DNA of 64,000 nucleotides from Pseudomonas brenneri (GCF_007858285.1 NZ_VFIL01000008.1:248001-312000); one strand, 5' to 3'; numbered from the stretch's first letter, positions 7,370-17,337 are shown. Program-made: numbers and translations. Notes: generated from the letters alone by a model not told the origin.

Positions 7370-8260
7370 ATGCCGCAGTCATTGGCTACACGTTATCCCC
7401 TGGTCCTGGTGCCGGGCATGCTCGGGTTTGTGCGGCTGGTGCTGTACCCGTATTGGTACGGGATCGTCCCGGCATTGCGTGCCGGCGGGGCGCAGGTGTT
7501 TGCGGTGCAGGTGGCGCCGCTCAACGCCAGTGAGGTGCGCGGCGAGCAGTTGCTGGTGCAGATCGAACAGATACGCCGCCAGACCGGCGCCGACAAGGTC
7601 AACCTGATCGGTCACAGCCAGGGTTCGCTCACCGCCCGTTACGCAGCGGCTAAACGCCCGGAATGGGTGGCCTCGGTCACGTCGGTGGCCGGGCCCAATC
7701 ACGGTTCTGAACTGGCGGACTACTTGCACACCCACTACCCGGCCGATAGCGCCAAGGGGCGGATCATGAGTGCGTTGTTGCGCCTGGTGGGCGTGGTGAT
7801 GGGGCTGCTCGAAACCGGCTATCGCGGCCCGCGTTTTGCGGCGGATATCCACGCCTCTCATCAGTCACTGACCAGTGAGGGTGTGGCGCTGTTCAATCGC
7901 CAGTACCCCCAGGGCTTGCCCGATACCTGGGGCGGGCAGGGCGCCGAGGAAGTGAACGGTGTGCGGTATTACTCCTGGTCCGGCACCTTGCAGCCGGGCA
8001 AGACTGATCGCGGGCGCAACCTGCTGGACGGTACAAACCGCAGTTGCCGGCTGTTTGCGCGCACCTTCGTCAAGGAGAAAGGCCAGTGCGATGGCATGGT
8101 CGGGCGCTACAGCTCGCACCTGGGCACGGTGATTGGTGATGACTATGCGCTGGACCATTTCGATATCGTCAACCAGTCGCTGGGCCTGGTGGGCAAGGGC
8201 GCCGAGCCGATTCGCCTGTTTGTCGAGCATGCGCAGCGGTTGAAGGCAGCCGGGATTTAG
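7370..8260 (+). CDS. Alpha/beta-hydrolase lipase, family I.1/I.2-like, no signal peptide
   Basis: A 296-residue lipase. The family pattern is strong: YPLVLVPGMLGF (oxyanion loop), Ser83 in GHSQG, a conserved VAGPNHGSELAD, Asp241 in CDGMVGRYSSHLG, and His263 in LDHFDIVNQ. This layout matches the secreted Pseudomonas triacylglycerol lipases (LipA type). Two cysteines (226 and 240) could pair. No secretion signal is seen at the ATG at 7370; the upstream in-frame extension to 7262 is not signal-like either, and no lipase foldase (lif/lipH) gene follows. It may therefore act intracellularly or on polyester or thioester substrates. It overlaps the convergent EamA gene by 4 bases. Confidence 0.85.
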   Translation: MPQSLATRYPLVLVPGMLGFVRLVLYPYWYGIVPALRAGGAQVFAVQVAPLNASEVRGEQLLVQIEQIRRQTGADKVNLIGHSQGSLTARYAAAKRPEWVASVTSVAGPNHGSELADYLHTHYPADSAKGRIMSALLRLVGVVMGLLETGYRGPRFAADIHASHQSLTSEGVALFNRQYPQGLPDTWGGQGAEEVNGVRYYSWSGTLQPGKTDRGRNLLDGTNRSCRLFARTFVKEKGQCDGMVGRYSSHLGTVIGDDYALDHFDIVNQSLGLVGKGAEPIRLFVEHAQRLKAAGI

Positions 8261-9129
8261 CGCCTTACCGGCGTCGTCCAGCGCTCCGACAAAATCACCC
8301 CACCCAACGTCAGCACGCCCCCGACCAGGTGATACAGCGCCAACTGCTCCTTGAGCACCACCGCGGCAATCAGCGCGGTGATCAACGGCAGCAAATTGAA
8401 AAACAGCGTGGTGCGGCTCGGCCCCAGGTTTTTCACCGAATGCATCCACGCAAGTGGCGCGATCATCGACGCCAGCAGGCAGGCATACACCACCAGGCCA
8501 ATATTCGAGGGGCCCAGGCCGACCTTGTCCGACGCCAGGAACAGCGGAAACAGCACCACCACCGCCACCAGTACCTGCAAATACAACAACACCAGGGGCG
8601 GCAGGCGCAGTTGCCATTTTTTCAGCAGGGTGCTGTAGATCGCATAGGCCAGCGTGGCCACCAGCATCATCGCGTCGCCCAGGTTCACCCCGTGTTGCAG
8701 CAGCGCGCCGAGGCTGCCGGACGATACCACCACCGCAACCCCGGCAAACGACAGGACTGCACCGGTCAAGGCGCCGAAGGTCAGGCGCTGGCCGAGACTG
8801 ATAATGGCGGCGGTCAGGGCCATCAACGGCATCAGCGACAGGATGATCCCCATATTGGTGGCGCTGGTCAGGCTCGCCGCGTAGTACGCCAGGCTCTGGT
8901 AGACCGCCATGCCGAGCACACCGAGGATGACGATTTTGCCCAGGTTGGGGCGGATCAGCGCCCAGTTGGCAATGACCGGCTTGAGCATGAACGGGGTAAA
9001 CAGGATGGCCGCCAGCAGCCAGCGATAAAAGCCGATCTCGGCCGGGAATATCGAGCCCACGGCGAGTTTGTTGACCACGGTATTGCCAGCCCAGATAAAA
9101 ATGGCCAGCAGCGGATAAGCGTATTGCAT
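8257..9129 (-). CDS. EamA-family (DMT) transporter
   Basis: A 290-residue integral membrane protein with ten hydrophobic segments in two homologous EamA halves (GNTVVNKLAVGSIFPAEIGFYRW near the N-terminus and SVKNLGPSRTTLFFNLLPL in the second half). The drug/metabolite transporter superfamily mostly exports amino acids and metabolites; the substrate is unknown here. It is divergent from the AraC-type gene across 97 bases that contain a perfect 15-bp inverted repeat, so regulation by that AraC protein is likely. Confidence 0.88.
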   Translation of the reverse strand: MQYAYPLLAIFIWAGNTVVNKLAVGSIFPAEIGFYRWLLAAILFTPFMLKPVIANWALIRPNLGKIVILGVLGMAVYQSLAYYAASLTSATNMGIILSLMPLMALTAAIISLGQRLTFGALTGAVLSFAGVAVVVSSGSLGALLQHGVNLGDAMMLVATLAYAIYSTLLKKWQLRLPPLVLLYLQVLVAVVVLFPLFLASDKVGLGPSNIGLVVYACLLASMIAPLAWMHSVKNLGPSRTTLFFNLLPLITALIAAVVLKEQLALYHLVGGVLTLGGVILSERWTTPVRR

Positions 9130-9168
9130 CGCAAGGAACCAGGAACGTTAGTGAGGCTTGATTATCCT

Positions 9169-9225
9169 TTGTCTGGATCGAAGCCTATACTTCGATCCAG
9201 ACAAGCCGCCTTTGTATCCAGACAA
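9169..9225. promoter_or_regulatory. Operator-like palindrome plus third half-site between DMT and AraC genes
   Basis: A perfect 15-bp inverted repeat, TTGTCTGGATCGAAG (9169-9183) and CTTCGATCCAGACAA (9190-9204), is separated by 6 bases. A third, direct half-site TTTGTATCCAGACAA follows at 9211-9225, ending just before the AraC start codon. Position and symmetry suggest the binding site of the adjacent regulator, controlling both divergent genes. Confidence 0.75.
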
Positions 9226-9226
9226 C

Positions 9227-10015
9227 ATGTCCAGAACCTACATCAACTTGCCCGATTTCGACGTACTGCCGGCCCCGGTGTACTTTCGCTATTCGGAGTT
9301 TGCCGCCGACAGCCATGCTTCCAGCCATCAACATGCATGGGGTTCCCTGGATTACTCGGCCCGTGGCGTGATGCGCTTTGAGGTGGGCGGCAACCGGTTT
9401 ATGTCGCCGCCGCAATACGCGGTGTGGATCCCGCCCAACACCCAGCACAGCTCCTACAACGCCCAGGCGATTGTCTACCGCTCGGTGTACCTGGCGCCGT
9501 CCTTGTGCGAGCAATTGCCTGCGCAGCCCTGCACCCTGACCATCAGCGACATCCTCAAGGCCATCCTCAGTGACTTTGCCGAGCGCGACGTCAACATCCC
9601 CGCCAACGAGGCCGACGTGCGCCTGGCCCAGGTGCTGGTGGATCAACTGCGCCAGGCGCCGGTGCATGATTGTTTCCTGCCCTATGCCAGTAGCCCCGGC
9701 CTGCTCAGCGTGCTCGAAGGCATGCAGGTGGACCCTGGCGACAGCCGCGCGCTGGCGCAGTGGGCGCAGCAGGTGCATGTCAGCGAGCGCACCCTGGCCC
9801 GGCAATTTGTGCGTGAACTGGGCATGAGTTTTGGTGAGTGGCGCCAGCGCCTGCGTTTTCTGGCGGCCATTGAGGCGCTGGAAAGCAGCCGCAGTGTGCA
9901 GGAAGTAGCGTTTGACCTGGGCTACAGCACCGCCTCGGCGTTTATTGCGATGTTCCAGCGCCAGGCCGGCAGTACGCCGGAGCAGTATCGACGGACGAAC
10001 CTACGTAGTAGGTGA
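9227..10015 (+). CDS. AraC-family transcriptional regulator
   Basis: A 262-residue regulator starting MSRTYINLPDFDVLPAPVYF; a longer in-frame reading would run through the operator palindrome and is not preferred. The N-terminal cupin part has HQHAWGSLDYSARGVM and PPQYAVWIPPNTQHSS, typical of AraC sensors of the YdeC/NimR type. The C-terminal part has two helix-turn-helix motifs (LAQWAQQVHVSERTLARQF and VQEVAFDLGYSTASAFIAMF) and the closing GSTPEQYRR. Related regulators next to DMT or MFS exporters activate the exporter in response to its substrate. The inducer cannot be named. Confidence 0.9.
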   Translation: MSRTYINLPDFDVLPAPVYFRYSEFAADSHASSHQHAWGSLDYSARGVMRFEVGGNRFMSPPQYAVWIPPNTQHSSYNAQAIVYRSVYLAPSLCEQLPAQPCTLTISDILKAILSDFAERDVNIPANEADVRLAQVLVDQLRQAPVHDCFLPYASSPGLLSVLEGMQVDPGDSRALAQWAQQVHVSERTLARQFVRELGMSFGEWRQRLRFLAAIEALESSRSVQEVAFDLGYSTASAFIAMFQRQAGSTPEQYRRTNLRSR

Positions 10016-10086
10016 AGGTGTAACAGGCTTTGTCTACACTGCAGGGGAGGCCGCGCCCCTCGGCGTGGTAACAGGGAGAAAACTCC

Positions 10087-10386
10087 ATGAAGATGTTGCG
10101 TATTCCGTTGTTGATGATCGGTCTGCTGCTCTGTTCCCAAGGGTTTGCGGCCACTGCCCAGCAAAACAAAATGACCACCTGCAACGCCGAAGCTTCCACC
10201 AAGACCTTGAAGGGCGATGATCGCAAGGCCTTCATGAAAACCTGCCTCTCGGCCCCGGCCGCCAATGACGCCAAGACCCTGACCCCGCAGCAGCAAAAGA
10301 TGAAGGACTGCAACGCGTCGGCCAAAACCAAGGCGCTGGCTGGCGATGCGCGTAAAACCTTTATGAGCACCTGCCTGAAGAATTAA
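10087..10386 (+). CDS. psiF: PsiF repeat protein, exported
   Basis: A 99-residue protein with a signal peptide (residues 1-21, ending GFA) and two PsiF repeats, each with a pair of cysteines: TTCNAEASTKTLKGDDRKAF...TC and KDCNASAKTKALAGDARKTF...TC. PsiF was named in E. coli as phosphate-starvation inducible; the biochemical role is unknown. The repeats suggest two intramolecular disulfides in the periplasm. No pho box was recognised upstream. It is followed by a dense repeat region. Confidence 0.88.
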   Translation: MKMLRIPLLMIGLLLCSQGFAATAQQNKMTTCNAEASTKTLKGDDRKAFMKTCLSAPAANDAKTLTPQQQKMKDCNASAKTKALAGDARKTFMSTCLKN

Positions 10387-10433
10387 TAGCCCCGGACTAC
10401 CTAAGGCTGCGACACTCGCACAGCCCTTACACC

Positions 10434-10700
10434 TGTAGGAGCGAGCTTGCTCGCGAAGAACGTGAACGGTATCGCGCGCATCTTGAATGCACGCGTTGCC
10501 CATGAGTTTTTCGCGGGCTTGCCCTAATGCCAGTCAGTTAAGGCTTTTTTGTAGGAGCGAGCTTGCTCGCGAAAAACTTACAGGCGCTGCATTCATTCAG
10601 TAAGCACGCGTTATCGTTGACGTTTTTCGCGAGCAAGCTCGCTCCTACAGAAGGCGATGACCGCTTAACTGACTGGCATTAGGGCAAGCCCGCTCCTACA
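10434..10700. repeat. Composite repeat: REPIN interrupted by a second, TIR-bounded REPIN
   Basis: The outer REPIN begins TGTAGGAGCGAGCTTGCTCG at 10434. Its second REP is split: TTTTTCGCGGG ends at 10517 and CAAGCCCGCTCCTACA resumes at 10685. The intervening segment of about 167 bases is bounded by a perfect inverted repeat of 30 bases (10513-10542 and 10664-10693, core TAATGCCAGTCAGTTAAG) and itself contains a complete REPIN (10550-10649). No coding sequence lies in the gap 10387-10731. Confidence 0.8.
10550..10649. repeat. Inner REPIN (TGTAGGAGCGAGCTTGCTCG type)
   Basis: Left REP TGTAGGAGCGAGCTTGCTCG and right REP CGAGCAAGCTCGCTCCTACA flank a spacer containing GCGTTATCGTTGACG, a spacer seen again in the REPINs at 20.8, 32.5 and 62.9 kb. 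It lies inside the inverted-repeat-bounded insert. Confidence 0.85.
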
Positions 10701-10731
10701 CGTCCTTTAACGCCGTTCGTTTAGAGGCTGT

Positions 10732-11745
10732 ATGCCAACGTTTTCTCAGCGTCATGTGTTGTTGCTGGCCAGCTACATCATCATTTTCGGCGGATTGTTG
10801 CTGGTATTGCCGTTAAAACTGCTGCCCAGCCTGTTGGCTGGCTTGCTTGTCTTCGAACTGGTCAACATGCTCACCCCGCAGTTGCAACGGTTGATCGAAG
10901 GCCGGCGCGCACGCTGGTTGGCCGTGGCCTTGCTCGGCACGGTTATTGTCAGCGTACTGACTCTAATTTTTGCCGGCGCCATCAGCTTCCTGCTGCACGA
11001 AGCGGAAAACCCCGGGGCTTCCCTGGATAAATTCATGGGCGTGGTGGACCGCGCACGCGGCCAATTGCCGCCGTTCCTCGACGCCTACCTGCCGGCCAGC
11101 GCCGCCGAATTTCGCGTGGCCATTGGCGATTGGTTGAGCAAGCACCTGAGCGATTTGCAACTGGTCGGCAAAGACGCCGCGCACATGTTCGTGACCCTGC
11201 TGATCGGCATGGTCCTGGGCGCCATCATCGCCTTGCAACGGGTCCCCGACCTGACCAAGCGCAAACCCCTGGCCGCCGCGCTGTTCGACCGCCTGCACCT
11301 GCTGGTCCAGGCCTTTCGCAACATTGTCTTCGCGCAAATCAAAATCGCTGCGCTCAACACTGTCTTCACCGGGATATTCCTCGCGGTGGTGCTGCCGCTG
11401 TGCGGGATCCACCTGCCGCTGACCAAGACCCTGATCGTCCTGACCTTCCTGCTGGGCCTGCTGCCGGTAATCGGCAACCTGATGTCCAACACCCTGATCA
11501 CCATCGTCGCCCTGTCGCTGTCGATCTGGGTCGCGGTGGCGGCGCTGGGGTATCTGATCGTGATCCACAAGGTCGAGTACTTTCTCAACGCGCGCATCGT
11601 CGGCGGGCAGATCAGTGCCAAATCGTGGGAGTTGCTGTTGGCGATGTTGGTGTTCGAAGCCGCATTCGGCCTGCCGGGAGTGGTGGCGGGGCCGATCTAC
11701 TATGCGTATTTGAAGAGTGAGTTGAAGTTGGGTGGGATGGTCTAA
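10732..11745 (+). CDS. AI-2E family (PerM/YdiK-like) membrane protein
   Basis: A 337-residue protein with about seven to eight membrane segments. These are arranged as two near the N-terminus, one after a soluble stretch, a long amphipathic periplasmic region (about residues 85-150), then a C-terminal bundle with LLPVIGNLMSNTLITIVALSLS and the PGVVAGPIYYAYLKSEL end. This is the AI-2E transporter / PerM family (PF01594). Members have been linked to autoinducer-2 export, Na+/H+ antiport or drug tolerance, so no substrate is assigned. Start supported by AGAGG seven bases upstream. Flanked by REP elements on both sides, monocistronic. Confidence 0.85.
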   Translation: MPTFSQRHVLLLASYIIIFGGLLLVLPLKLLPSLLAGLLVFELVNMLTPQLQRLIEGRRARWLAVALLGTVIVSVLTLIFAGAISFLLHEAENPGASLDKFMGVVDRARGQLPPFLDAYLPASAAEFRVAIGDWLSKHLSDLQLVGKDAAHMFVTLLIGMVLGAIIALQRVPDLTKRKPLAAALFDRLHLLVQAFRNIVFAQIKIAALNTVFTGIFLAVVLPLCGIHLPLTKTLIVLTFLLGLLPVIGNLMSNTLITIVALSLSIWVAVAALGYLIVIHKVEYFLNARIVGGQISAKSWELLLAMLVFEAAFGLPGVVAGPIYYAYLKSELKLGGMV

Positions 11746-11769
11746 AACTTGAGGGTGTTTGGACTGGCC

Positions 11770-11858
11770 CTTTCGCGAGCAAGCCCGTTCCCACATTTGG
11801 ACCGAGTTCCACCTTGGGAATGCAGTCTAAATGTGGGAGCGGGCTTGCTCGCGAAGGC
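11770..11858. repeat. REPIN (GCGGGCTTGCTCGCGA type)
   Basis: Facing REPs CGCGAGCAAGCCCGTTCCCA and GTGGGAGCGGGCTTGCTCGC lie between the convergent AI-2E and Hsp70-like genes. The left REP has one substitution (CCGTTCC for CCGCTCC). Confidence 0.88.
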
Positions 11859-11881
11859 CGCGCCACGGTCTTGGCTAAAGC

Positions 11882-13150
11882 TCAATAGCCATAGCGCTTA
11901 CTGGCCTCAATCGCCAACCCACTGCCGATGCTGCCAAAGATATTCCCTTCTACGTGCCGCGCATTGGGCAGCATCGCCGAAACACTCTGGCGCAGGGCCG
12001 GGATGCCGCTGGAACCGCCGGTGAAGAACACCGTGTCGACCTGGGCTACGTCCACCGAGGCGTCGTCGAGCAGTTGGGTCACGCTGTTGCGCACCCGTTC
12101 CAGCAGGTTGTCGATGGACGACTCGAACAGGGCGCGGCTCAGTTCCACGCTCAGGCCCGCTTCGACCCGATCCAGCGGCACATGGCGGCTGGCGTCGTGG
12201 GTGAGGTGGATCTTGGTTTCTTCCACTTCCATGGCCAGCCAGTGCCCGGCGCGCTGTTCGATCAGCTTGAACAACCGGTCGATGCCGCCGGTGTCTTCGA
12301 TGTCGTAGCGCATGCTGCCCAACGCAATCTGGGACTTTTGCGAGTACACCGAGTTGATCGTGTGCCAGGTGGCCAGGTTCATATGGTGGCTGGTGGGCAT
12401 GTAGGCGCCGCTTTTCATGCGGCTGCCGTAGCCGAACAGCGGCATCATGCCGGCCAGCGAGAGCTGTTTGTCGAAGTCGGTACCGCCGATGTGCACACCG
12501 CCGGTGGCGAGAATGTCGTCGTGGCGGTTGTCGTGCTTGCGCCGCTCAGGCGACAGGCGCACCAGGGAGAAGTCGGAGGTGCCGCCGCCGATATCGACGA
12601 TCAGTACCAACTCTTCTTTTTCAATGGTGGACTCGTAGTCGAAGGCCGCGGCGATCGGTTCGTACTGGAACGAGACTTCCTTGAAGCCAAGCTTGCGGGC
12701 CACGTCCACCAGGGTGTCTTCGGCCTCTTTGTCGGCCATCGGGTCGTCATCGACGAAAAATACCGGGCGGCCCAGTACCACTTCTTCGAACTCACGGCCG
12801 GCGGTGGCTTCGGCGCGGTTCTTGAGCTGGCCGATAAACAGGCCCAGCAGGTCCTTGAACGGCATGGCCGTGCCCAACACGCTGGTGTCGTGTTTGATCA
12901 GCTTGGAGCCCAAAAGGCTCTTGAGCGAGCGCATCAGGCGGCCTTCGTAGCCTTCCAGGTACTCGTGCAGCGCCAGGCGGCCGTACACCGGGCGGCGTTC
13001 TTCGAAGTTGAAGAACACCACCGACGGCAGGGTGATCTTGTCGTCCTCCAGCGCGATAAGCGTTTCCATGCCGGGACGGATCCAGCCGACAGTGGAGTTG
13101 GACGTGCCGAAGTCGATGCCGCAGGCACGGGCTGGGGAGGTGTTGTTCAT
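11882..13150 (-). CDS. Hsp70 family protein, YegD-like, ATPase domain only
   Basis: A 422-residue actin-fold ATPase starting MNNTSPARACGIDFGTSNST. The phosphate loops are present (GIDFGTSNS at the N-terminus, VDIGGGTSDFSLV in the middle, FFTGGSSGIPALR near the C-terminus), as are VVLGRPVFF and QYEPIAAAFDYE. It ends about 40 residues after the last nucleotide-binding motif, so it lacks the substrate-binding domain of DnaK (about 640 residues); this is the organisation of E. coli YegD. A chaperone-like role is inferred, not shown. It is divergent from the J-protein gene cbpA across 272 bases, which suggests a functional pair. Confidence 0.9.
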   Translation of the reverse strand: MNNTSPARACGIDFGTSNSTVGWIRPGMETLIALEDDKITLPSVVFFNFEERRPVYGRLALHEYLEGYEGRLMRSLKSLLGSKLIKHDTSVLGTAMPFKDLLGLFIGQLKNRAEATAGREFEEVVLGRPVFFVDDDPMADKEAEDTLVDVARKLGFKEVSFQYEPIAAAFDYESTIEKEELVLIVDIGGGTSDFSLVRLSPERRKHDNRHDDILATGGVHIGGTDFDKQLSLAGMMPLFGYGSRMKSGAYMPTSHHMNLATWHTINSVYSQKSQIALGSMRYDIEDTGGIDRLFKLIEQRAGHWLAMEVEETKIHLTHDASRHVPLDRVEAGLSVELSRALFESSIDNLLERVRNSVTQLLDDASVDVAQVDTVFFTGGSSGIPALRQSVSAMLPNARHVEGNIFGSIGSGLAIEASKRYGY

Positions 13151-13422
13151 GTCTAACAGGTTCCGGTTAAAAAACGGCCGCGCAGTGTATGTCACTCGCG
13201 TGCAGATGCGTAGGCCGACTATCCGCTAAATACAGCAGACTTGTTACCTTGAAAGGTCGGCTCTTTGCCCCCAACTCCTGTGCATACGGTTGGTGGCTGT
13301 CGAAAGGATCAAGTTTGTCCTGCAAGCCGCCGATAATTTTCTGACGCACCTCGAACCGCCCCGCAATGCCCAGGCAGGCAGGGCGCGACTGTGCGATCTC
13401 GATAACGGATGGTGATGCCCCC

Positions 13423-14367
13423 ATGGATTTCAAAGACTATTACAAGATTCTTGGTGTCGAGCCGACGGCCGATGACAAGCAGATCAAGGCCGCTTATCGC
13501 AAGCTGGCCCGTAAGTATCATCCCGACGTCAGCAAGGAAAAGGACGCGGAAGAGAAGTTCAAGGATGCCTCGGAAGCCTATGAAGCGCTGAAAAGTGCGG
13601 ACAAGCGCGCCGAGTACGACGAATTGCGCCGCTATGGCCAGCATGGTCAACCGTTCCAGGGGCCGCCAGGCTGGCAGAGCCGTGGCGGGTTTGGCGGTGG
13701 CCAGGACAGCGGTGAGTTCTCTGACTTTTTCAGCTCGATCTTCGGCTCCCGTGGCGACGGCTTTGGTGGCGGTCAGCGCCGTCCTACAGGGCGTAAAGGC
13801 CAGGACGTGGAGATGCAGCTGTCGGTGTTCCTTGAGGAGACACTCTCTACCGAGTCCAAGCAGATCAGCTTCCAGGTCCCGCAATACGACGCCTCGGGCC
13901 GGCACGTCAGCAACACCACCAAGAGCCTGAACGTGAAGATCCCGGACGGTGTAGCCGATGGCGAGCGCATCCGCCTCAAGGGCCAGGGTGCGCCGGGGAT
14001 TGGCGGTGGGGCCAATGGCGACCTGTACCTGATCATCAAGTTTGCGCCGCACCCCAAGTTCGAAGTGGACGGCGAAAACCTGATCATCAACCTGCCCCTG
14101 GCGCCATGGGAACTGGCCCTAGGCACGGAAGTGGCGGTGCCGACCCTCACCGGCAAGATCAACCTCAAGGTGCCGGCCGGCAGCCAGAATGGCCAGCGCA
14201 TGCGCGCCAAGGGCCATGGCTTGCTGAACAAGGCCGGGCAACGCGGGTATCTGTTTGTGCAGCTCAAGGCGGTAATGCCTAAGAGCTGTGACGATGAGGT
14301 CAAGGCGTTGTGGCAGGAACTGGCGAAAAAAGCCGACTTTGATCCACGGGAAGCCTGGAGCCGCTAA
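13423..14367 (+). CDS. cbpA: Curved DNA-binding protein CbpA, DnaJ-type co-chaperone
   Basis: A 314-residue class II J-protein. The J-domain (residues 1-70) begins MDFKDYYKILGVEPTADDKQ and has HPD at 33-35. A Gly/Phe-rich linker follows (FGGGQDSGEFSDFFSSIFGS), then the two C-terminal client-binding domains (VKIPDGVADGERIRLKGQG; LPLAPWELALGTEVAVPTL). There is no zinc finger, as in CbpA. In many gammaproteobacteria cbpM, encoding an inhibitor, follows cbpA; here the next gene is a convergent histidine kinase and no cbpM is seen. A longer start (13366) would add 19 non-J residues and is rejected. Confidence 0.93.
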   Translation: MDFKDYYKILGVEPTADDKQIKAAYRKLARKYHPDVSKEKDAEEKFKDASEAYEALKSADKRAEYDELRRYGQHGQPFQGPPGWQSRGGFGGGQDSGEFSDFFSSIFGSRGDGFGGGQRRPTGRKGQDVEMQLSVFLEETLSTESKQISFQVPQYDASGRHVSNTTKSLNVKIPDGVADGERIRLKGQGAPGIGGGANGDLYLIIKFAPHPKFEVDGENLIINLPLAPWELALGTEVAVPTLTGKINLKVPAGSQNGQRMRAKGHGLLNKAGQRGYLFVQLKAVMPKSCDDEVKALWQELAKKADFDPREAWSR

Positions 14368-14374
14368 CAGAGGC

Positions 14375-15499
14375 CTATCGGCGCGGCAGCACCACGGTAA
14401 ACGTGGTGCCCGCCGCTTCGCTGGAGGCCACTTCAATCGTGCCCCGATGGGCCTGCACCACTTCCTTGACGATAAACAGCCCCAGCCCAAGGCTGGTTGA
14501 GGTGCTGCCCAGCTCTTCAGTGGCGCTGCGCACCAGCGGGTCGAATACGGTGCCCAACGCCGCCTGGGGAATCGGTGTGCCGTAGTTGTGCATGCGCAAC
14601 TCCACGCTATCAGGCGTGCCGTTGAGGCTCAGGGTCACGGCCTGGCTGTTGAGGCCGTGCTGCAACGCGTTGCCGATCAGGTTCTGCAACAGTTGATCAA
14701 TCCGCCCGCGATCCCACTGCCCTTGGGCATCCCCGTCGATATGCAAGTGAATCTGGCAGTCCGGATGGCCCGCGCACGCTTCGTCGATGGCTTCCTTTGC
14801 CGCCTCGGCCAGGTTCATCGGCTTGGGCTCGATGGGCAGGCTGCTGCCCAGTCGGCTGCGCACAAACTCCAGCAGATCGCTGACCATGGCTGCCATATGC
14901 CGGGCGCCACTCTTGATATTACCCACCAGGTCCAGGCCATTGCTGTCCAGCGGGACCTTGCGCAACAACATCTCGGTAGACATCTTCACCGCCTGCAACG
15001 GTGCACGCAGGTCGTGGCCGAGGATGGCGAGGAAAATATCCCGCGAGCGATTGACCTGCTCGGCGTAGGCCGCGGTGGACTCGGCCAGGGCTTCGTCGAT
15101 GGCTTCGTTGAAACGGATCATGTCCTGGAAATACTTAAGGTCCGGCGCCTCCAGGCTCTCGACCCACAGCCGGATCACACAGGCCCGCAGGTGACGGAAC
15201 TCGGAGGTCATCTGCACCAGGTCAAAACCCACGGTATGGCGCAGCTCGCCATGGCTGGCGGCGGCTTCGTCCAGGCTCGGGGTTTTCTCCGGGCCTTCGC
15301 CCTTGGCCTTGGCCGCTTGTTCGCTGGCGCTCTGGCGGGTGTTCATGTCCCGTGCGGCGGCCAGCAGGATCGAGTGCGCGTGGTCGCGCAGTTGCGTGCG
15401 GTTCAGGGTTTCGGCGGCCGGGGTCAAGGTTTCGGCAAACTGCTCCCATTCATCGACGATCCGGTCGGCATGCAACGCGATGAATTCGGATAGGCGCAT
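14375..15499 (-). CDS. Soluble sensor histidine kinase with RsbRD-like N-terminal domain
   Basis: A 374-residue protein with no membrane segment. Residues 1-140 (MRLSEFIALHADRIVDEWEQ...) resemble the RsbRD N-terminal (RsbT co-antagonist) helical sensor domain. A HisKA region follows with His162 in LGHDLRAPLQAV, then a HATPase domain with N-box NLIGNALQHG and G-boxes near GLGLFIVKEVVQAHRG. No response-regulator gene is adjacent, so it is an orphan kinase. The start at MRLSEF is preferred to a longer one at 15553, which lacks an RBS. It is convergent with cbpA, 7 bases away. The signal it senses is unknown. Confidence 0.85.
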   Translation of the reverse strand: MRLSEFIALHADRIVDEWEQFAETLTPAAETLNRTQLRDHAHSILLAAARDMNTRQSASEQAAKAKGEGPEKTPSLDEAAASHGELRHTVGFDLVQMTSEFRHLRACVIRLWVESLEAPDLKYFQDMIRFNEAIDEALAESTAAYAEQVNRSRDIFLAILGHDLRAPLQAVKMSTEMLLRKVPLDSNGLDLVGNIKSGARHMAAMVSDLLEFVRSRLGSSLPIEPKPMNLAEAAKEAIDEACAGHPDCQIHLHIDGDAQGQWDRGRIDQLLQNLIGNALQHGLNSQAVTLSLNGTPDSVELRMHNYGTPIPQAALGTVFDPLVRSATEELGSTSTSLGLGLFIVKEVVQAHRGTIEVASSEAAGTTFTVVLPRR

Positions 15500-15598
15500 A
15501 GCCAGGTTCCCAAGTGCAAGACAGTGAGCAAACGTGGCGCATCGTAGCGCCAACGTCTGCGAGCTTCACTGGCTCGCTGGCAACCTGCCGATGAACGG

Positions 15599-17299
<1,701 letters not shown>

Positions 17300-17337
17300 A
17301 GGAGTGTCCTGAAGAATTTGTGTTGAATGTGAATCCG

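Noticed and set aside
13366..13422. Longer start for cbpA
   Set aside because: The added 19 residues are not part of the J-domain and relatives begin at MDFKDYY; the ATG at 13423 is used.
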